NCBI GenBank assembly: GCA_947651225.1
Contig: CANSYK010000003.1
Span: 1 to 64,000 of the forward strand
Origin: an uncultured bacterium
GTDB lineage: Bacteria; Bacillota; Clostridia; Lachnospirales; Lachnospiraceae
Length of the DNA stretch: 64,000 nucleotides
Direction: 5' to 3'
The translations under genes were made by a program, and so were the position numbers. The notes beneath the pieces are model-generated. The model saw only the letters and a program-made list of their open reading frames with translations. It had not been told where the DNA came from and ran no database searches. Each line of letters starts with the position of its first letter. Position 1 is the first letter of the stretch. Shown here one piece after another: positions 6,604 through 16,500 of this stretch.

Positions 6604-7944
6604 CTACTCTGGAACTGATTCTAAAAGAAACTCTGCAAGTACAACATTACTAACATCAATCCCCTTGTCTGTCAGGTAAATTCTACCATGATTCTGGTCT
6701 TCTGCCAATAGGCAGTTTTCAAAAAGAAATGGCAAAATCTTCTGATAACATTTTTTAAATTCCAACCCAAACCGATTTTTATAATCTTGTAATGAAATTC
6801 CCTTTCTCATACGAAGCCCCAGAAAAACATATTCTTCCATCTCGTCTTTTTTGGGCAACTGCTTAGAATCTTTCTGCAGATTATCTACTGGAAGCGAAAG
6901 ATATTCCCGCTGCCTGTCCATATTTGAAAAACGATAACCCTGAAAAAAAGAGGAAGCCCCCAGCCCAATTCCAAGATACTCCCCCATCTCCCAATAGGTC
7001 AGATTATGACGGCATTCTTTTCCCTGCTTCGCATAATTTGAAATCTCATACCGTTTATAGCCTTTTTTTGACAGCATCTCTTGTGTCATACAATACATCT
7101 TTCTGTCTATTTCTTCCTCTGGAAGCAAAAGGATTCCCTCTTCCTGCATTTTAAAAAACGGTGTTCCCTCTTCGACAATCAGACTATAGGAAGAAATGTG
7201 CTCTGGCTCCAATGCTAAAACAGATGAAAGAGTCGACTGATAACTCTTTACTGTCTGCTTTGGAATATCTGCCATCAAATCTACATTAATGTTCTGAAAA
7301 TTATAATTTCTCAAAAGTTCAAAACTCTCCAGAAAATCTTGATACGTATGGATTCTTCCAAGTGCTTTTATCTCCTGTTCCTGTGCCGACTGAAGCCCCA
7401 GACTTACCCGGTTTACTCCAATCTCTTTTAGAACCTGCACTTTCTCCTTTGTAAGTGTCCCCGGATTTGCTTCCACTGTAAATTCAAAATAAGACTGCCT
7501 GTAAGTATTCTCCTCTAACAGCCCACATGATTGTCTGATACTATTTTTTTCTTCCAACTTAATTGGCTGTAAAGCATCAGGCTCTTTTTCTGTCCCGCAT
7601 ATCTGTCTTCCCAGCGGAAACTCTGAAAGCTTTCTGCCAATCCGCAAAAGCTGTGAAGGTTTCAGACAGGTAGGTGTCCCGCCTCCCAGAAAAACAGTCC
7701 GTACAAAATATTTCTCCCAAATCACCTGTTTCCAATATTCCATCTCTTCTAACAGTTTTTTTACATACGCTTCCTTTTCTTCTTCAGAAGCCTGTCCTGA
7801 CAAAAAATCACAATATAGACACTTTCTAACACAAAAGGGAATATGAATATACAGTGACAACGGCTTTTTTGCCAGCATTAAGCAGTCATCATTTCCAGGA
7901 ACATTTTCTGCCTCTTTCGAATGATTTTTTCCATTACTCCTCAT
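6604..7944 (-). CDS. hemW: HemW-type radical SAM heme chaperone
   Basis: Oxygen-independent coproporphyrinogen oxidase-like protein, now understood as a heme chaperone. The 4Fe-4S motif is C38-x3-C42-x2-C45 ([12 protein letters not shown]), preceded by LYIHIP and followed by [20 protein letters not shown] and a C-terminal HemN-like domain. Between [12 protein letters not shown] and [10 protein letters not shown] it has about 40 extra residues (roughly 111-152) not seen in typical HemW, which explains the 446-residue length against about 380. It overlaps the lepA stop by 11 nt and is probably translationally coupled. A later in-frame Met (residue 23, before [15 protein letters not shown]) is an alternative start. 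Confidence 0.93.
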   Translation of the reverse strand: MRSNGKNHSKEAENVPGNDDCLMLAKKPLSLYIHIPFCVRKCLYCDFLSGQASEEEKEAYVKKLLEEMEYWKQVIWEKYFVRTVFLGGGTPTCLKPSQLLRIGRKLSEFPLGRQICGTEKEPDALQPIKLEEKNSIRQSCGLLEENTYRQSYFEFTVEANPGTLTKEKVQVLKEIGVNRVSLGLQSAQEQEIKALGRIHTYQDFLESFELLRNYNFQNINVDLMADIPKQTVKSYQSTLSSVLALEPEHISSYSLIVEEGTPFFKMQEEGILLLPEEEIDRKMYCMTQEMLSKKGYKRYEISNYAKQGKECRHNLTYWEMGEYLGIGLGASSFFQGYRFSNMDRQREYLSLPVDNLQKDSKQLPKKDEMEEYVFLGLRMRKGISLQDYKNRFGLEFKKCYQKILPFLFENCLLAEDQNHGRIYLTDKGIDVSNVVLAEFLLESVPE

Positions 7945-9748
7945 CCAGTTTTAAAACGCTCATAAATGCCTGCTGTGGAATCTCTACATTTCCAAACTGG
8001 CGCATACGTTTCTTTCCTTCTTTCTGCTTTTCCAAAAGCTTTCTTTTTCTGGAAATATCCCCGCCATAACATTTTGCAAGAACATCTTTGCGCATTGCTC
8101 TCACTGTTTCCCTTGCTATAATCTTACTTCCAATCGCTGCCTGAATCGGGATTTCAAAAAGCTGCCTTGGAATCTCTTTTTTCAATTTCTCACACATTTT
8201 TCTTCCACGCTCATAAGCTGTATCTGCATGTAAAATAAAAGACAATGCATCAATTTCTTCCCTGTTAATTAAAATATCCAGTTTCACAAGCTTTGACGGA
8301 ACATATCCCTTCATTTCATAATCTAAAGACGCATACCCTCTGGAACGGGATTTCAATGCATCAAAAAAATCATAAATAATTTCATTTAATGGCAAATCAT
8401 ATTTTAAAAGAGCCCTTGTTTCTTCCATATATTCCATGCCAAGATAAACGCCTCGCCGCTCCTGGCAAAGGGACATAATCGCCCCAACATATTCTGTTGT
8501 CACCATAATTTCCGCAGAAACAACAGGTTCCTCCATATGCTCAATTTCAGACGGATCTGGCAAATTGGACGGATTTGTCACCTCAAGCATCTCACCATTT
8601 GTTTTATAAACATGATAAACAACCCCTGGCGCAGTTGTTACCAAGTCAAGATTATATTCTCTTTCCAGACGCTCCTGAATAATTTCTAGATGCAAAAGAC
8701 CTAAAAATCCACAGCGGAAACCAAATCCCAACGCAACAGAAGTTTCTGCTTCAAACTGCAATGCCGCATCATTTAACTGTAGTTTTTCCAAAGCATCCCG
8801 AAGATCATTGTATTTTGCGCCATCTGTTGGATAAAGGCCACAATATACCATTGGAAGCACCTTTTTATAACCCGGAAGCGCTTCTTTACATGGATTTTTG
8901 GCAAGCGTTACCGTATCGCCTACACGTGTATCCTGTACATTTTTAAGGCTGGCTGTAATATACCCAACCATTCCCGCAGATAATTCATCTGCAGGAATAA
9001 ACTGTCCTGCCCCAAAAATTCCAACCTCTACAACCTCTGCTTTCGCCCCAGTCGCCATCATTTGGATTTCCTGTCCTTTTTTTACAGAACCATCAAAAAG
9101 CCGGCAAAAAATGATAACCCCCTTATAGGCATCATAAATCGAATCAAAAATCAGGGCACAAAGCGGTGCATTTTCATCACCAGAAGGTGCTGGTATCTTT
9201 GAAACAATCTGCTCTAACACCTCATCAATATTTGTACCCATTTTTGCTGAAATCAAAGGAGCATCTGATGCATCTAACCCAATGACATCCTCAATCTCTT
9301 CTTTTACCCTGTCTGGCTCTGCACTTGGCAGATCAATTTTATTGATTACTGGCATAATCTCCAAATCATGGTCTAACGCCAGATAACAATTTGCCAGTGT
9401 CTGTGCTTCAATTCCCTGTGCGGCATCTACAATCAGAATTGCCCCTTCACATGCCGCCAGGCTGCGGGATACTTCATAATTAAAGTCAACATGCCCTGGG
9501 GTATCAATTAAATTAAAAATATATTCTTCACCATTTTTTGCCTGATATACAATGCGAACCGTTTGCGCTTTAATCGTAATCCCACGCTCCCGCTCCAAAT
9601 CCATATTATCCAGAACCTGCGCCTGCATTTCACGACTTGTCAAAAGTCCGGTTTTTTCTATAATACGGTCTGCTAATGTAGATTTTCCATGGTCAATATG
9701 TGCTACAATACAAAAATTTCGGATATGTGACTGAGCTATTTTTTCCAT
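7934..9748 (-). CDS. lepA: Elongation factor 4 (LepA), ribosome-associated GTPase
   Basis: A translational GTPase that acts on ribosomes during translation or 30S assembly. The 604 residues are typical. The G1 motif is AHIDHGKST (16-24), followed by [16 protein letters not shown] and NKID. The EF4-specific C-terminal domain ends [17 protein letters not shown]...[13 protein letters not shown]. The start ATG follows AAAGGA and there is a promoter at 9828-9856. It heads a two-gene operon with hemW, an arrangement common in Firmicutes. Confidence 0.97.
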   Translation of the reverse strand: MEKIAQSHIRNFCIVAHIDHGKSTLADRIIEKTGLLTSREMQAQVLDNMDLERERGITIKAQTVRIVYQAKNGEEYIFNLIDTPGHVDFNYEVSRSLAACEGAILIVDAAQGIEAQTLANCYLALDHDLEIMPVINKIDLPSAEPDRVKEEIEDVIGLDASDAPLISAKMGTNIDEVLEQIVSKIPAPSGDENAPLCALIFDSIYDAYKGVIIFCRLFDGSVKKGQEIQMMATGAKAEVVEVGIFGAGQFIPADELSAGMVGYITASLKNVQDTRVGDTVTLAKNPCKEALPGYKKVLPMVYCGLYPTDGAKYNDLRDALEKLQLNDAALQFEAETSVALGFGFRCGFLGLLHLEIIQERLEREYNLDLVTTAPGVVYHVYKTNGEMLEVTNPSNLPDPSEIEHMEEPVVSAEIMVTTEYVGAIMSLCQERRGVYLGMEYMEETRALLKYDLPLNEIIYDFFDALKSRSRGYASLDYEMKGYVPSKLVKLDILINREEIDALSFILHADTAYERGRKMCEKLKKEIPRQLFEIPIQAAIGSKIIARETVRAMRKDVLAKCYGGDISRKRKLLEKQKEGKKRMRQFGNVEIPQQAFMSVLKLDEE

Positions 9749-9827
9749 TCTTTTGTCCTTTCTACAGTTCCTAAGAACAATTTGTTACTATTCACGCTGA
9801 TTTCAGTAAATTCATTAACAGTTTCCT

Positions 9828-9856
9828 ATTGTAGCATAAATCCTTTTGTCAAACAA
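9828..9856 (-). promoter_or_regulatory. Promoter of lepA-hemW with extended -10
   Basis: On the minus strand TTGTTT (9851-9856) and TGcTACAAT (-10 hexamer at 9828-9833) have a 17-nt spacer. It directly abuts the spoIIP stop codon. A short match to the 56-bp repeat family (GTTACTATTCACG, 9784-9796) lies between this promoter and lepA. Confidence 0.5.
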
Positions 9857-11314
9857 CTATTTCCCCTGCAAAACTGCGTCAATCACCATAGCAAGAGGAG
9901 CTGCCGCATTTTTCTGCTCCTGCACGGTATTATTTTCATTTCCCAATTCAATTAAAGTATAACGTTTTCTTAAATGCATGTTATAACGATATCCTTTCAG
10001 ATAAACAGGACGTGCAAAGTCGGCAAAACGCTCCATAGCAGCAATTTTAAGCTGTAAACTGAATGCAAGATTTCCCTGCAAATTATCATTCTGCAGATAA
10101 GCAATATCACCAGAAGCATTACGTGACAATCCATTAAAAAACATTGCCTGCGCAGTCCGTTTCCCATTAATCACTGTCGTTCTTTTAACATCATTTCCAA
10201 CTCCATCACGATGTAAATCAATAATAATATCAATTGATGGATATTTTTTCAGCGTTTTTTGCAGCCCGCTATAGGCGTTGTTATATGCTTTATTCCGGTC
10301 AATTTTTCCATTGATTTTATCATATTCTGTCTTATCATGTAAAACCTGATAACCATACTCCTCTGATAAAATCCTTGCTAACTCCGTTCCAACCCCTATA
10401 ATCGAATCCTCCTTTTTCCCTTTTCTACTGTCTATAAATGCCTCCGAAGCTCCATGTGTATGTAAAATCAGAATCTGCGGCTCTTTTTTCTTTTTTACCG
10501 TCAAATCCATATTCAACAGCTGTTTTGGCTGAAAAACCGCATTATCAATTGAAGTAGAAGAATCTGTTATAAAAAATTTTTGCAGCATATAAGAACGGCT
10601 ATAACTCTTTTTTAACTTACGAATCATATTTAAATTCTCTGCAAGCTCCTTTTTTCCATCAACAACAACGGTATCGTCTCCTTTTTCCTGCCCGATTTTC
10701 TCATTATTCATTGAAGTAATATCTGGACTTCCATTTTGAAACAACACAATGCTTTGTGCTGGCACAGCCATCTCTTCCGATTGTGATGCTTCTGCCTCCT
10801 CCTCTTCTTCTGTTTCTGTTTTCTTTTCTGCCTCCTCCTCTTCTTCTGCCTGCTCCTGCTTCGCTGCCGTTTTCTCCGTCTCCTCCAACTGCGCTATTTT
10901 TTTATCTGATTTTCGAAAAAGCTGTAATTCTCTTGCCTTTTGACTGGCTGCTGTACTCCAAAAGATTTCATTCGTGTTCTTTCCCGAAAAAAGCGAAACA
11001 AGCCCCACCACCTGACTTTCCGTTTCGTCTGGAATATCCCCCTCATTTTCTATCAAATAGGACAACGTATTTGTCTGGGATAACGACTTTTTTGCAAAAA
11101 CAGAAGCGCTGCTGTCTGCCTGAAGATAGTTTACCAAATCTGCTTTAGAACCTCCTTTTTCAACAAAAAGCTCTACAACTTCTTTCTGAAGCCTGTCACT
11201 AAAATGAAACTGCTTTAAACCAGACCACAAAAGAATACCTGTCCACGCAAAAAACACTACACACAAGAAAATATAAAAACCGGAAATATGTTTCCTGTTC
11301 TTTGAGTCTTCCAT
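9857..11314 (-). CDS. spoIIP: Stage II sporulation protein P (SpoIIP), peptidoglycan hydrolase
   Basis: Part of the DMP (SpoIID-M-P) engulfment machinery; cleaves stem peptides and cross-links at the septum. A cytosolic N-terminal tail is followed by one membrane helix (FYIFLCVVFFAWTGILLWSG), an acidic low-complexity region rich in EEEAE, and the C-terminal amidase domain. That domain has ILILHTHGASEAF, IIDLHRDGVG and TLIELGNENN, with the expected zinc-binding His and Glu residues. The start used is the ATG at 11314; a TTG 27 nt upstream in frame has a poor context. It lies downstream of gpr in the usual clostridial pairing. Confidence 0.92.
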   Translation of the reverse strand: MEDSKNRKHISGFYIFLCVVFFAWTGILLWSGLKQFHFSDRLQKEVVELFVEKGGSKADLVNYLQADSSASVFAKKSLSQTNTLSYLIENEGDIPDETESQVVGLVSLFSGKNTNEIFWSTAASQKARELQLFRKSDKKIAQLEETEKTAAKQEQAEEEEEAEKKTETEEEEEAEASQSEEMAVPAQSIVLFQNGSPDITSMNNEKIGQEKGDDTVVVDGKKELAENLNMIRKLKKSYSRSYMLQKFFITDSSTSIDNAVFQPKQLLNMDLTVKKKKEPQILILHTHGASEAFIDSRKGKKEDSIIGVGTELARILSEEYGYQVLHDKTEYDKINGKIDRNKAYNNAYSGLQKTLKKYPSIDIIIDLHRDGVGNDVKRTTVINGKRTAQAMFFNGLSRNASGDIAYLQNDNLQGNLAFSLQLKIAAMERFADFARPVYLKGYRYNMHLRKRYTLIELGNENNTVQEQKNAAAPLAMVIDAVLQGK

Positions 11315-11471
11315 AATTCCCCAAACCTTTCCTATATACAATTATGCCGGTTTTATAGCACAACATCCCACACTGTATTATTATATGCTATATTCTTTGC
11401 CAGTATGAATTCTTTCTCACAATCCGCACTCCCACTTCACACTGTATTTATCACAAATTGAATTCATATAA

Positions 11472-12401
11472 TTAGTTGATACCGAAATCTTTTGTATAAG
11501 CAGATACTCCCTCTGCGATCATCATACCAACCTGTCGTATTTCTTCGTCAATATCTTTTGGAGTAACAAATAAATCCTTCGTCTCCTTGCTTGTAATTGA
11601 CTGAAAAAACTGAAAAATTTCCTCCTCCTGATAGCCCTCTTTTGATAATGCATTCTCCAATGCTTCATAAATAATTGTTCCGGCATCTACAACAGTCGGT
11701 ACACCGATTGCAATTACTGGAACACCAATTGTTTCGTTATTAATTTTGTTTCGATTATTACCAATTCCCGCCCCTGGTGAAATACCAGTATTAGTAATCT
11801 GAATTGTACGACAAAGACGGTTCACACTGCGAGAAGCCAGCGAATCAATGACAAGCAGCACATCTGGCTTCACCCGCTCTACAATCCCCTTTAAAATCTC
11901 ACGACTTTCCATCCCGGTCTGGGACATCACCCCTGGCGCAATTCCGCAAAGAACGCTCTCTTTTATGTCAAAAACATCTCCAAATTCCCTTTTTACATGA
12001 CGATTCATCGTTATATTTTCTAAAACATAAGGCCCTAAAGCATCTGGTGTTGCAAAACGGTTCCCAAGCCCAGAAATAAACAGCAACGGACATTTCTTTC
12101 CTTTGTCCTCCTCAATCTGATGTATTAACTTTTGAATTACCCTTTTAATTTGCAATACAACGGTTTCTCTACTCTTTTTTAGCTCTTCTGTTTGATAACT
12201 GCCCATCGGAAATTCCAGCGTAACATATGTTCCTATAGGCTTTTTCATATACTTTGCCCCGCTTTCATTCCGAATTTCCACCGTTGTTACCCATACCTCT
12301 TCGCAGCGTTCCTTCTGCAAAAGAACTCCTTCTATTTCAACATCATCCTTTGGAAAACTTTCCCGTACCTCAATCGCAAGGTCTGTTCGTTTTTCATACA
12401 T
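11472..12401 (-). CDS. gpr: Germination protease GPR
   Basis: Degrades small acid-soluble spore proteins when spores germinate. The protein is made as a zymogen, and the N-terminal maturation sequence RTDLAIE (residues 5-11) resembles the consensus at which GPR and its SASP substrates are cut. Further family segments are ISGLGNRFATPDALGP, LCGIAPGVMSQTGME, VIDSLASRSVNRLCRTIQI, and ETIGVPVIAIGVPTVVDAG. The start is the ATG at 12401, 8 nt after GGGGG; an ATG two codons upstream is too near the SD. A forespore sigma factor (F or G) would be expected to drive it, but I could not identify a convincing site. Confidence 0.95.
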   Translation of the reverse strand: MYEKRTDLAIEVRESFPKDDVEIEGVLLQKERCEEVWVTTVEIRNESGAKYMKKPIGTYVTLEFPMGSYQTEELKKSRETVVLQIKRVIQKLIHQIEEDKGKKCPLLFISGLGNRFATPDALGPYVLENITMNRHVKREFGDVFDIKESVLCGIAPGVMSQTGMESREILKGIVERVKPDVLLVIDSLASRSVNRLCRTIQITNTGISPGAGIGNNRNKINNETIGVPVIAIGVPTVVDAGTIIYEALENALSKEGYQEEEIFQFFQSITSKETKDLFVTPKDIDEEIRQVGMMIAEGVSAYTKDFGIN

Positions 12402-12470
12402 CAGCATATCCCCCTTTCTATTCTTTCTAATAGATTTTGCAGTTTCTCCATTCTTTATTCATAAGCTTTT

Positions 12471-12541
12471 GTTTTTGCAGCGCCAGACGGCATAGCCGGA
12501 TGGTTTTTCGCATGATGTTTCGAATCGCCGTGAATAGTAAC
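12471..12541. repeat. Longest copy of the dispersed hairpin repeat
   Basis: Read on the minus strand it starts GTTACTATTCACGGCGATTC, continues with AAACATCATGCGAAAAACCATC, which matches the 56-bp copies elsewhere, and then extends into CGGCTATGCCGTCTGGCGC, which matches 3989-4020. It lies in the divergent gap between gpr and rpsT, 30 bp upstream of the rpsT -35 box. Confidence 0.9.
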
Positions 12542-12570
12542 GAAAAAAGAGAAAAAATCTATATTTTGTA

Positions 12571-12599
12571 TTGACAAAACCAATCTCTTTCTATATTAT
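12571..12599 (+). promoter_or_regulatory. Strong sigma-A-type promoter of rpsT
   Basis: A perfect TTGACA (12571-12576), a 17-nt spacer and TATTAT (12594-12599). The inferred start point leaves a leader of about 40 nt with a strong GGGAGGTG ribosome-binding site before the rpsT ATG. Confidence 0.8.
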
Positions 12600-12644
12600 G
12601 TATAAGTGTGTTTAATGAAGATTATAAGCAGGGAGGTGTAAAGA

Positions 12645-12908
12645 ATGGCAAATATCAAATCAGCAAAAAAGAGAATTTTAGTTGATCGCAGAAATGCAGA
12701 AAGAAATAAAGCTATCAAGTCTAAAGTAAAGACTTCTATCAAAAAAGTAGATGCTGCAATCGCTGCAAATGATAAAGCTGCTGCTAAAACAGCGCTGACA
12801 GCAGCAATTTCTGAAATCGATAAAGCTGCAAGCAAAGGCGTTTATCATAAAAAAACTGCTTCCAGAAAGATTTCACGCATGACATTAGCTGTCAATAAAA
12901 TTGCATAA
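12645..12908 (+). CDS. rpsT: 30S ribosomal protein S20
   Basis: A primary binding protein of 16S rRNA in the body of the small subunit. The 87 residues, rich in Lys and Ala, start MANIKSAKKRILVDRRNAER, the S20 signature, and continue with NKAIKSKVKT and the C-terminal HKKTASRKISRMTLAVNK helix. Gene order with gpr (divergent) is the usual Firmicute arrangement. It is monocistronic between a strong promoter and an intrinsic terminator. Confidence 0.98.
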   Translation: MANIKSAKKRILVDRRNAERNKAIKSKVKTSIKKVDAAIAANDKAAAKTALTAAISEIDKAASKGVYHKKTASRKISRMTLAVNKIA

Positions 12909-12917
12909 TTAACCCAG

Positions 12918-12945
12918 AAAGCTGCCAGGGTGTGGGCAGCTTTTT
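12918..12945 (+). terminator. Rho-independent terminator of rpsT
   Basis: The stem AAAGCTGCC (12918-12926) pairs with GGCAGCTTT (12935-12943) around an 8-nt loop, and runs into TTTTT. It lies 10 nt after the stop codon. Confidence 0.92.
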
Positions 12946-13019
12946 CATTAGGAACTGTAGGAAAATTGTAACAAAAGTAGTATTGCACCTTTTATTACAA
13001 AATCGCACAGAGGACGATA

Positions 13020-13502
13020 ATGAAAAAAACAGATTATTTAAAATGGGATGAATATTTTATGGGAATCGCCCTGCTATCTGCCAAAAGAAGCAAGGACCCC
13101 CATACCAGTGTTGGTGCATGTATCGTCAGTGAGGATAATAAAATCCTTTCTGTCGGATATAATGGTATGCCCCGCGGCTGCTCCGATGACGAATATCCCT
13201 GGAACCGCGAGGCTTCTTCTGATTTAAATACGAAATATCTGTATGTCTGTCATGCAGAACTAAATGCAATTTTAAATTATACCGGAACCAATATGCTGCA
13301 TGCCAGAATATACACAACCTTGTTTCCCTGTAACGACTGTACCAAAGCTTTGATACAGTCTGGTATAGCAGAGGTTATTTATTTAAGTGATAAATATTCT
13401 GATACATCATCCGTAATCGCCGCAAAACGGATGATGAAGTCTGCTGGTGTGGTTTATACCCAATACCAGGCAGCTAATAAAATAATATCACTGGAACTTT
13501 AG
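13020..13502 (+). CDS. Deoxycytidylate deaminase-like protein (ComEB family)
   Basis: Zinc deaminase of the cytidine/deoxycytidylate superfamily, predicted to convert dCMP to dUMP for dTTP synthesis. The 160 residues show PHTSVGACIV, GYNGMPRGC, the catalytic HAE (HAELNAI) and the zinc pair in FPCNDCTKALIQSGI. These give the His-Glu...Cys-x2-Cys pattern of dCMP deaminase and B. subtilis ComEB. The ATG has GAGGA about 5 nt upstream. It ends 11 bp from the convergent repeat-protein gene with no visible terminator between them. Activity on dCMP is inferred from the family. Confidence 0.9.
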   Translation: MKKTDYLKWDEYFMGIALLSAKRSKDPHTSVGACIVSEDNKILSVGYNGMPRGCSDDEYPWNREASSDLNTKYLYVCHAELNAILNYTGTNMLHARIYTTLFPCNDCTKALIQSGIAEVIYLSDKYSDTSSVIAAKRMMKSAGVVYTQYQAANKIISLEL

Positions 13503-13513
13503 AAGTTCTCTAA

Positions 13514-16500
13514 TTAATAGATTTGAATCGTTTTTTTCAAACCAGAAGCCTTTAAAACTTTTTTAAGGGCTTTCTTTTTACTTTTTACTACCTTAATCTT
13601 TGCCTTTGGATGAATCTGGGCAAAGGCTTTCTTTCCCACTTTAGAAAGTTTTTTGCCTTTTATCACCACTTTCTTTAATTTAGAATCTTTCTGAAATGCC
13701 TCCTTTGTAATTTTCTTTACACCAGCTCCAACCGTAACGCTTTTTAATTTTTTCATACCAGCAAATGCTTTTTGTCCAATTGTTGTAACATTTTTAGAAA
13801 TTACAACAGTTGTAATTGTATTTGCTTTATAAAACGCTTTTTTTCCGATTTCTGTTACTAGAAAAGTTCTGCCTTCATAAGTTACCTTTTTCGGAACAGC
13901 AAGTTTTTTCCCCTTAAAGCGGTTTCCAACAACTTTTACTTTCTCTTTTCCTGATGTAACAGAAATTACCTTATACTTTAAATTCCCTTTCCAGAAAACG
14001 CTTCCTTTTACCAGTTTTGCTTTACCCTGAGTTTGCTGTTTATTGTTCAGATTATCATTCTCTCCCTTATTTATTACACTATCCCCCAGATTATCCTTGT
14101 CCTCTATTCCTGGAGTTTTATCTTTATCATCTGCTGACTCTCCCGGCTTTTGAACATTGTCCTTATCCGAAGGTGTCTGATCCTGATTCTTGTCATCCTC
14201 CTGTCCAGGCTTTTTGTTATCATCAACTTTATCTTCGTTGTCCTGTCCTGCCTTTTTTGCCAGAATCGGTTTTAACACTTTATCACCATGTTCTGTTGAT
14301 GAAATAACAGCAACCGGCTTTTTCTCCACATCATCACTATAATACCATCCTGCAAACTGATACCCCTCTGGTACCAGAACCTGGCTGGCATTTGGCAGTA
14401 CCGTTTCTTTCGAATACTGATAATAAGAAATATTGTTCTCCAAAATCTTAATATCAAACGCTCCCATGTCATAAGAAATATGATAGGTAAGCGGCTCTGA
14501 CCATTTCGCATAATAGTCACACCGTTTTACAATATTTTTAATTGTATCACCAGCGTCACCAGCCTTGTTCCCATCTGCAAAATACCAACCAAGAAAACGG
14601 TAACCTGTCCTTTTTTGCTCTGGCAACACATAATCTTTTCCTCTTGTCACATAGACAACCTGTTCTTTCTCCTTTCCTGTTTCATCATGTAAATATATGG
14701 CATGCTGAACGGATAATTCTAAATTATGTTCCAAAGTGATAGAGCTTCCAGGAACATAAACATTTCCCCTATTATCCTCAAAACGGTCAATTTTCTCTCC
14801 ATCTGGCAGTTTTTCAGGCAAGGTTATCTTTTCCCCAAACTCTGTCGTCACATCCTGTATCTGGCTTTCTGCGCTATCAGGACCTGTCAGAAAAGATACA
14901 CTGCATTTCCGTCTCTTTACCGTCAGGGCAACTATTGTATCAGAATCCATAGAAACAACCTGTTCCAGATCTTTTACATTCACGACTTCATACCCTTTAT
15001 AAAAATAGATAGCCTCCTCTCCCTGCAAGCTTTCCTGATATAGACGGAGAAGTGCTGCACTAATTTTCTCTCCTGCCTTTCCTGACAATTTTAATGTATC
15101 AATCTGCTCTTTCTGTACTGTTCCATCCTTTTCCGTTTCTGTCCAGATAGTCAATTGAAAATCCGCTGCATTTCTGGTATCATGCTCCCAGATTGCATAC
15201 AATGTCAGTTCTTTACAGTCATCAAACAATCCTTTCATATTTGTTCCTGGCAATACAGAAATTCCACTCCCATCCGGTTTGCTATTCCAGGAAACCATCT
15301 TTGCATCTGGAGAGGTAAAAAGTGTTTTACTGGCATAAGAATCTTTTTGATAAGAATAATCTGTTCCTTCTACTTTCCCATTAATTCCTGAAACTTTGCT
15401 GTATAGGGCATTATTGTCATATTTCACAGTAAAGACAAGAGGCTTCCACTGCGCATATAATACGGTATCGTGGTTCTGTGCCACAAAACTGTCTCCCGGT
15501 TTAAGTAAAACAGCATTGCTGTCACTCTCTAATGACCACCCCTCGAAAAGATACCCTTCTTTCTGTGGAATTACAGAAGATAAAGAAATGTTTCTGCCAA
15601 ATTTTACCTTTTCCTTTCCCAGGCTGCCACCCTCTGAAGGCGTTTTTCCTCCATTTAAATCATAAGACAGTTCATATGAATCCCGTTTAAAGTAAACGCA
15701 TAAAATCAGGCTGCCATCCGGCTTTACTGTCCCACTCAACTGAGAAGACGCCCCATCTAATGTAAATCCTGGATAAATCTTATCAACCGAATCTAATGTT
15801 ACGGTCTCCCCACTATAACTCTCAAATTCATAATTAGAAGTAAGTTCATACTCTCCATTTAAATTCTCTTTATAATACTCTACATGATATTTCACAGCTT
15901 CTTTTTTCCAGACTGCATATAACTCTGTTGGGCCAGTTATCGAAATCTGTGTCATGGCATTCTGAGCATCTGGCTCTTTTGCCCATCCTAAAAAGCGATA
16001 ACCAATCTCAGAAGAAATATTAGGAGGAGCAACCGTTTCCTCACTCCAAACAGCATATAATGTCACCTCTTTTTCCTGCTCTGTAAGGTTTTTTAAAGAA
16101 TCCGCATCAGAATATTTCACAATGCCGTCTGGTTCTTCCGCCCATCCTAAAAATTTATGGGACACTGCCATTTCTGTTGTCTCCTCTGGAAGCTTTTCCT
16201 TTGTACGGTATAATAAAACCTGGCTTACTCTTAAAAATGCGTTTCGGGGCAATGCAACCATCTCGTCATAAAGGCATCCCTCTAACTTTTCCATCATACC
16301 GCTTGTTGCTCCATTTCCATCAAAGACGATGGAATAACCTGCTGGACGAAAATAACGGTATACTGTAGTCCCCTGTGCTGTCACTTTGGAAGTTGTGCAG
16401 TCACTGTAGCAATATCCCTTATAATATGCCCCTGCCTGGGTATCATCCCCTAAATCCGCACCAGAAACCGTTGTATTGAATTCTTTTTCCTCCGATGTAC

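Noticed and set aside
10749-11148. Long Ser- or Leu/Pro-rich frames opposite spoIIP
   Set aside because: They are the complement of the Glu/Ala-rich low-complexity segment of SpoIIP, with no SD and no homology I recognise.
11315-11471. Sigma-E, -F or -G promoters before spoIIP and gpr
   Set aside because: CATA- and GAATA-like boxes occur, but spacing and sequence do not fit a consensus well enough in such AT-rich DNA.
12948-12970. TAGGAACTGTAGGAAAATTGT resembling the complement of sequence at 9764-9786
   Set aside because: The shared part is about 13 bp with further scattered matches. TTAGGAACT-like words recur in this AT-rich DNA, so it is too short to call a repeat.
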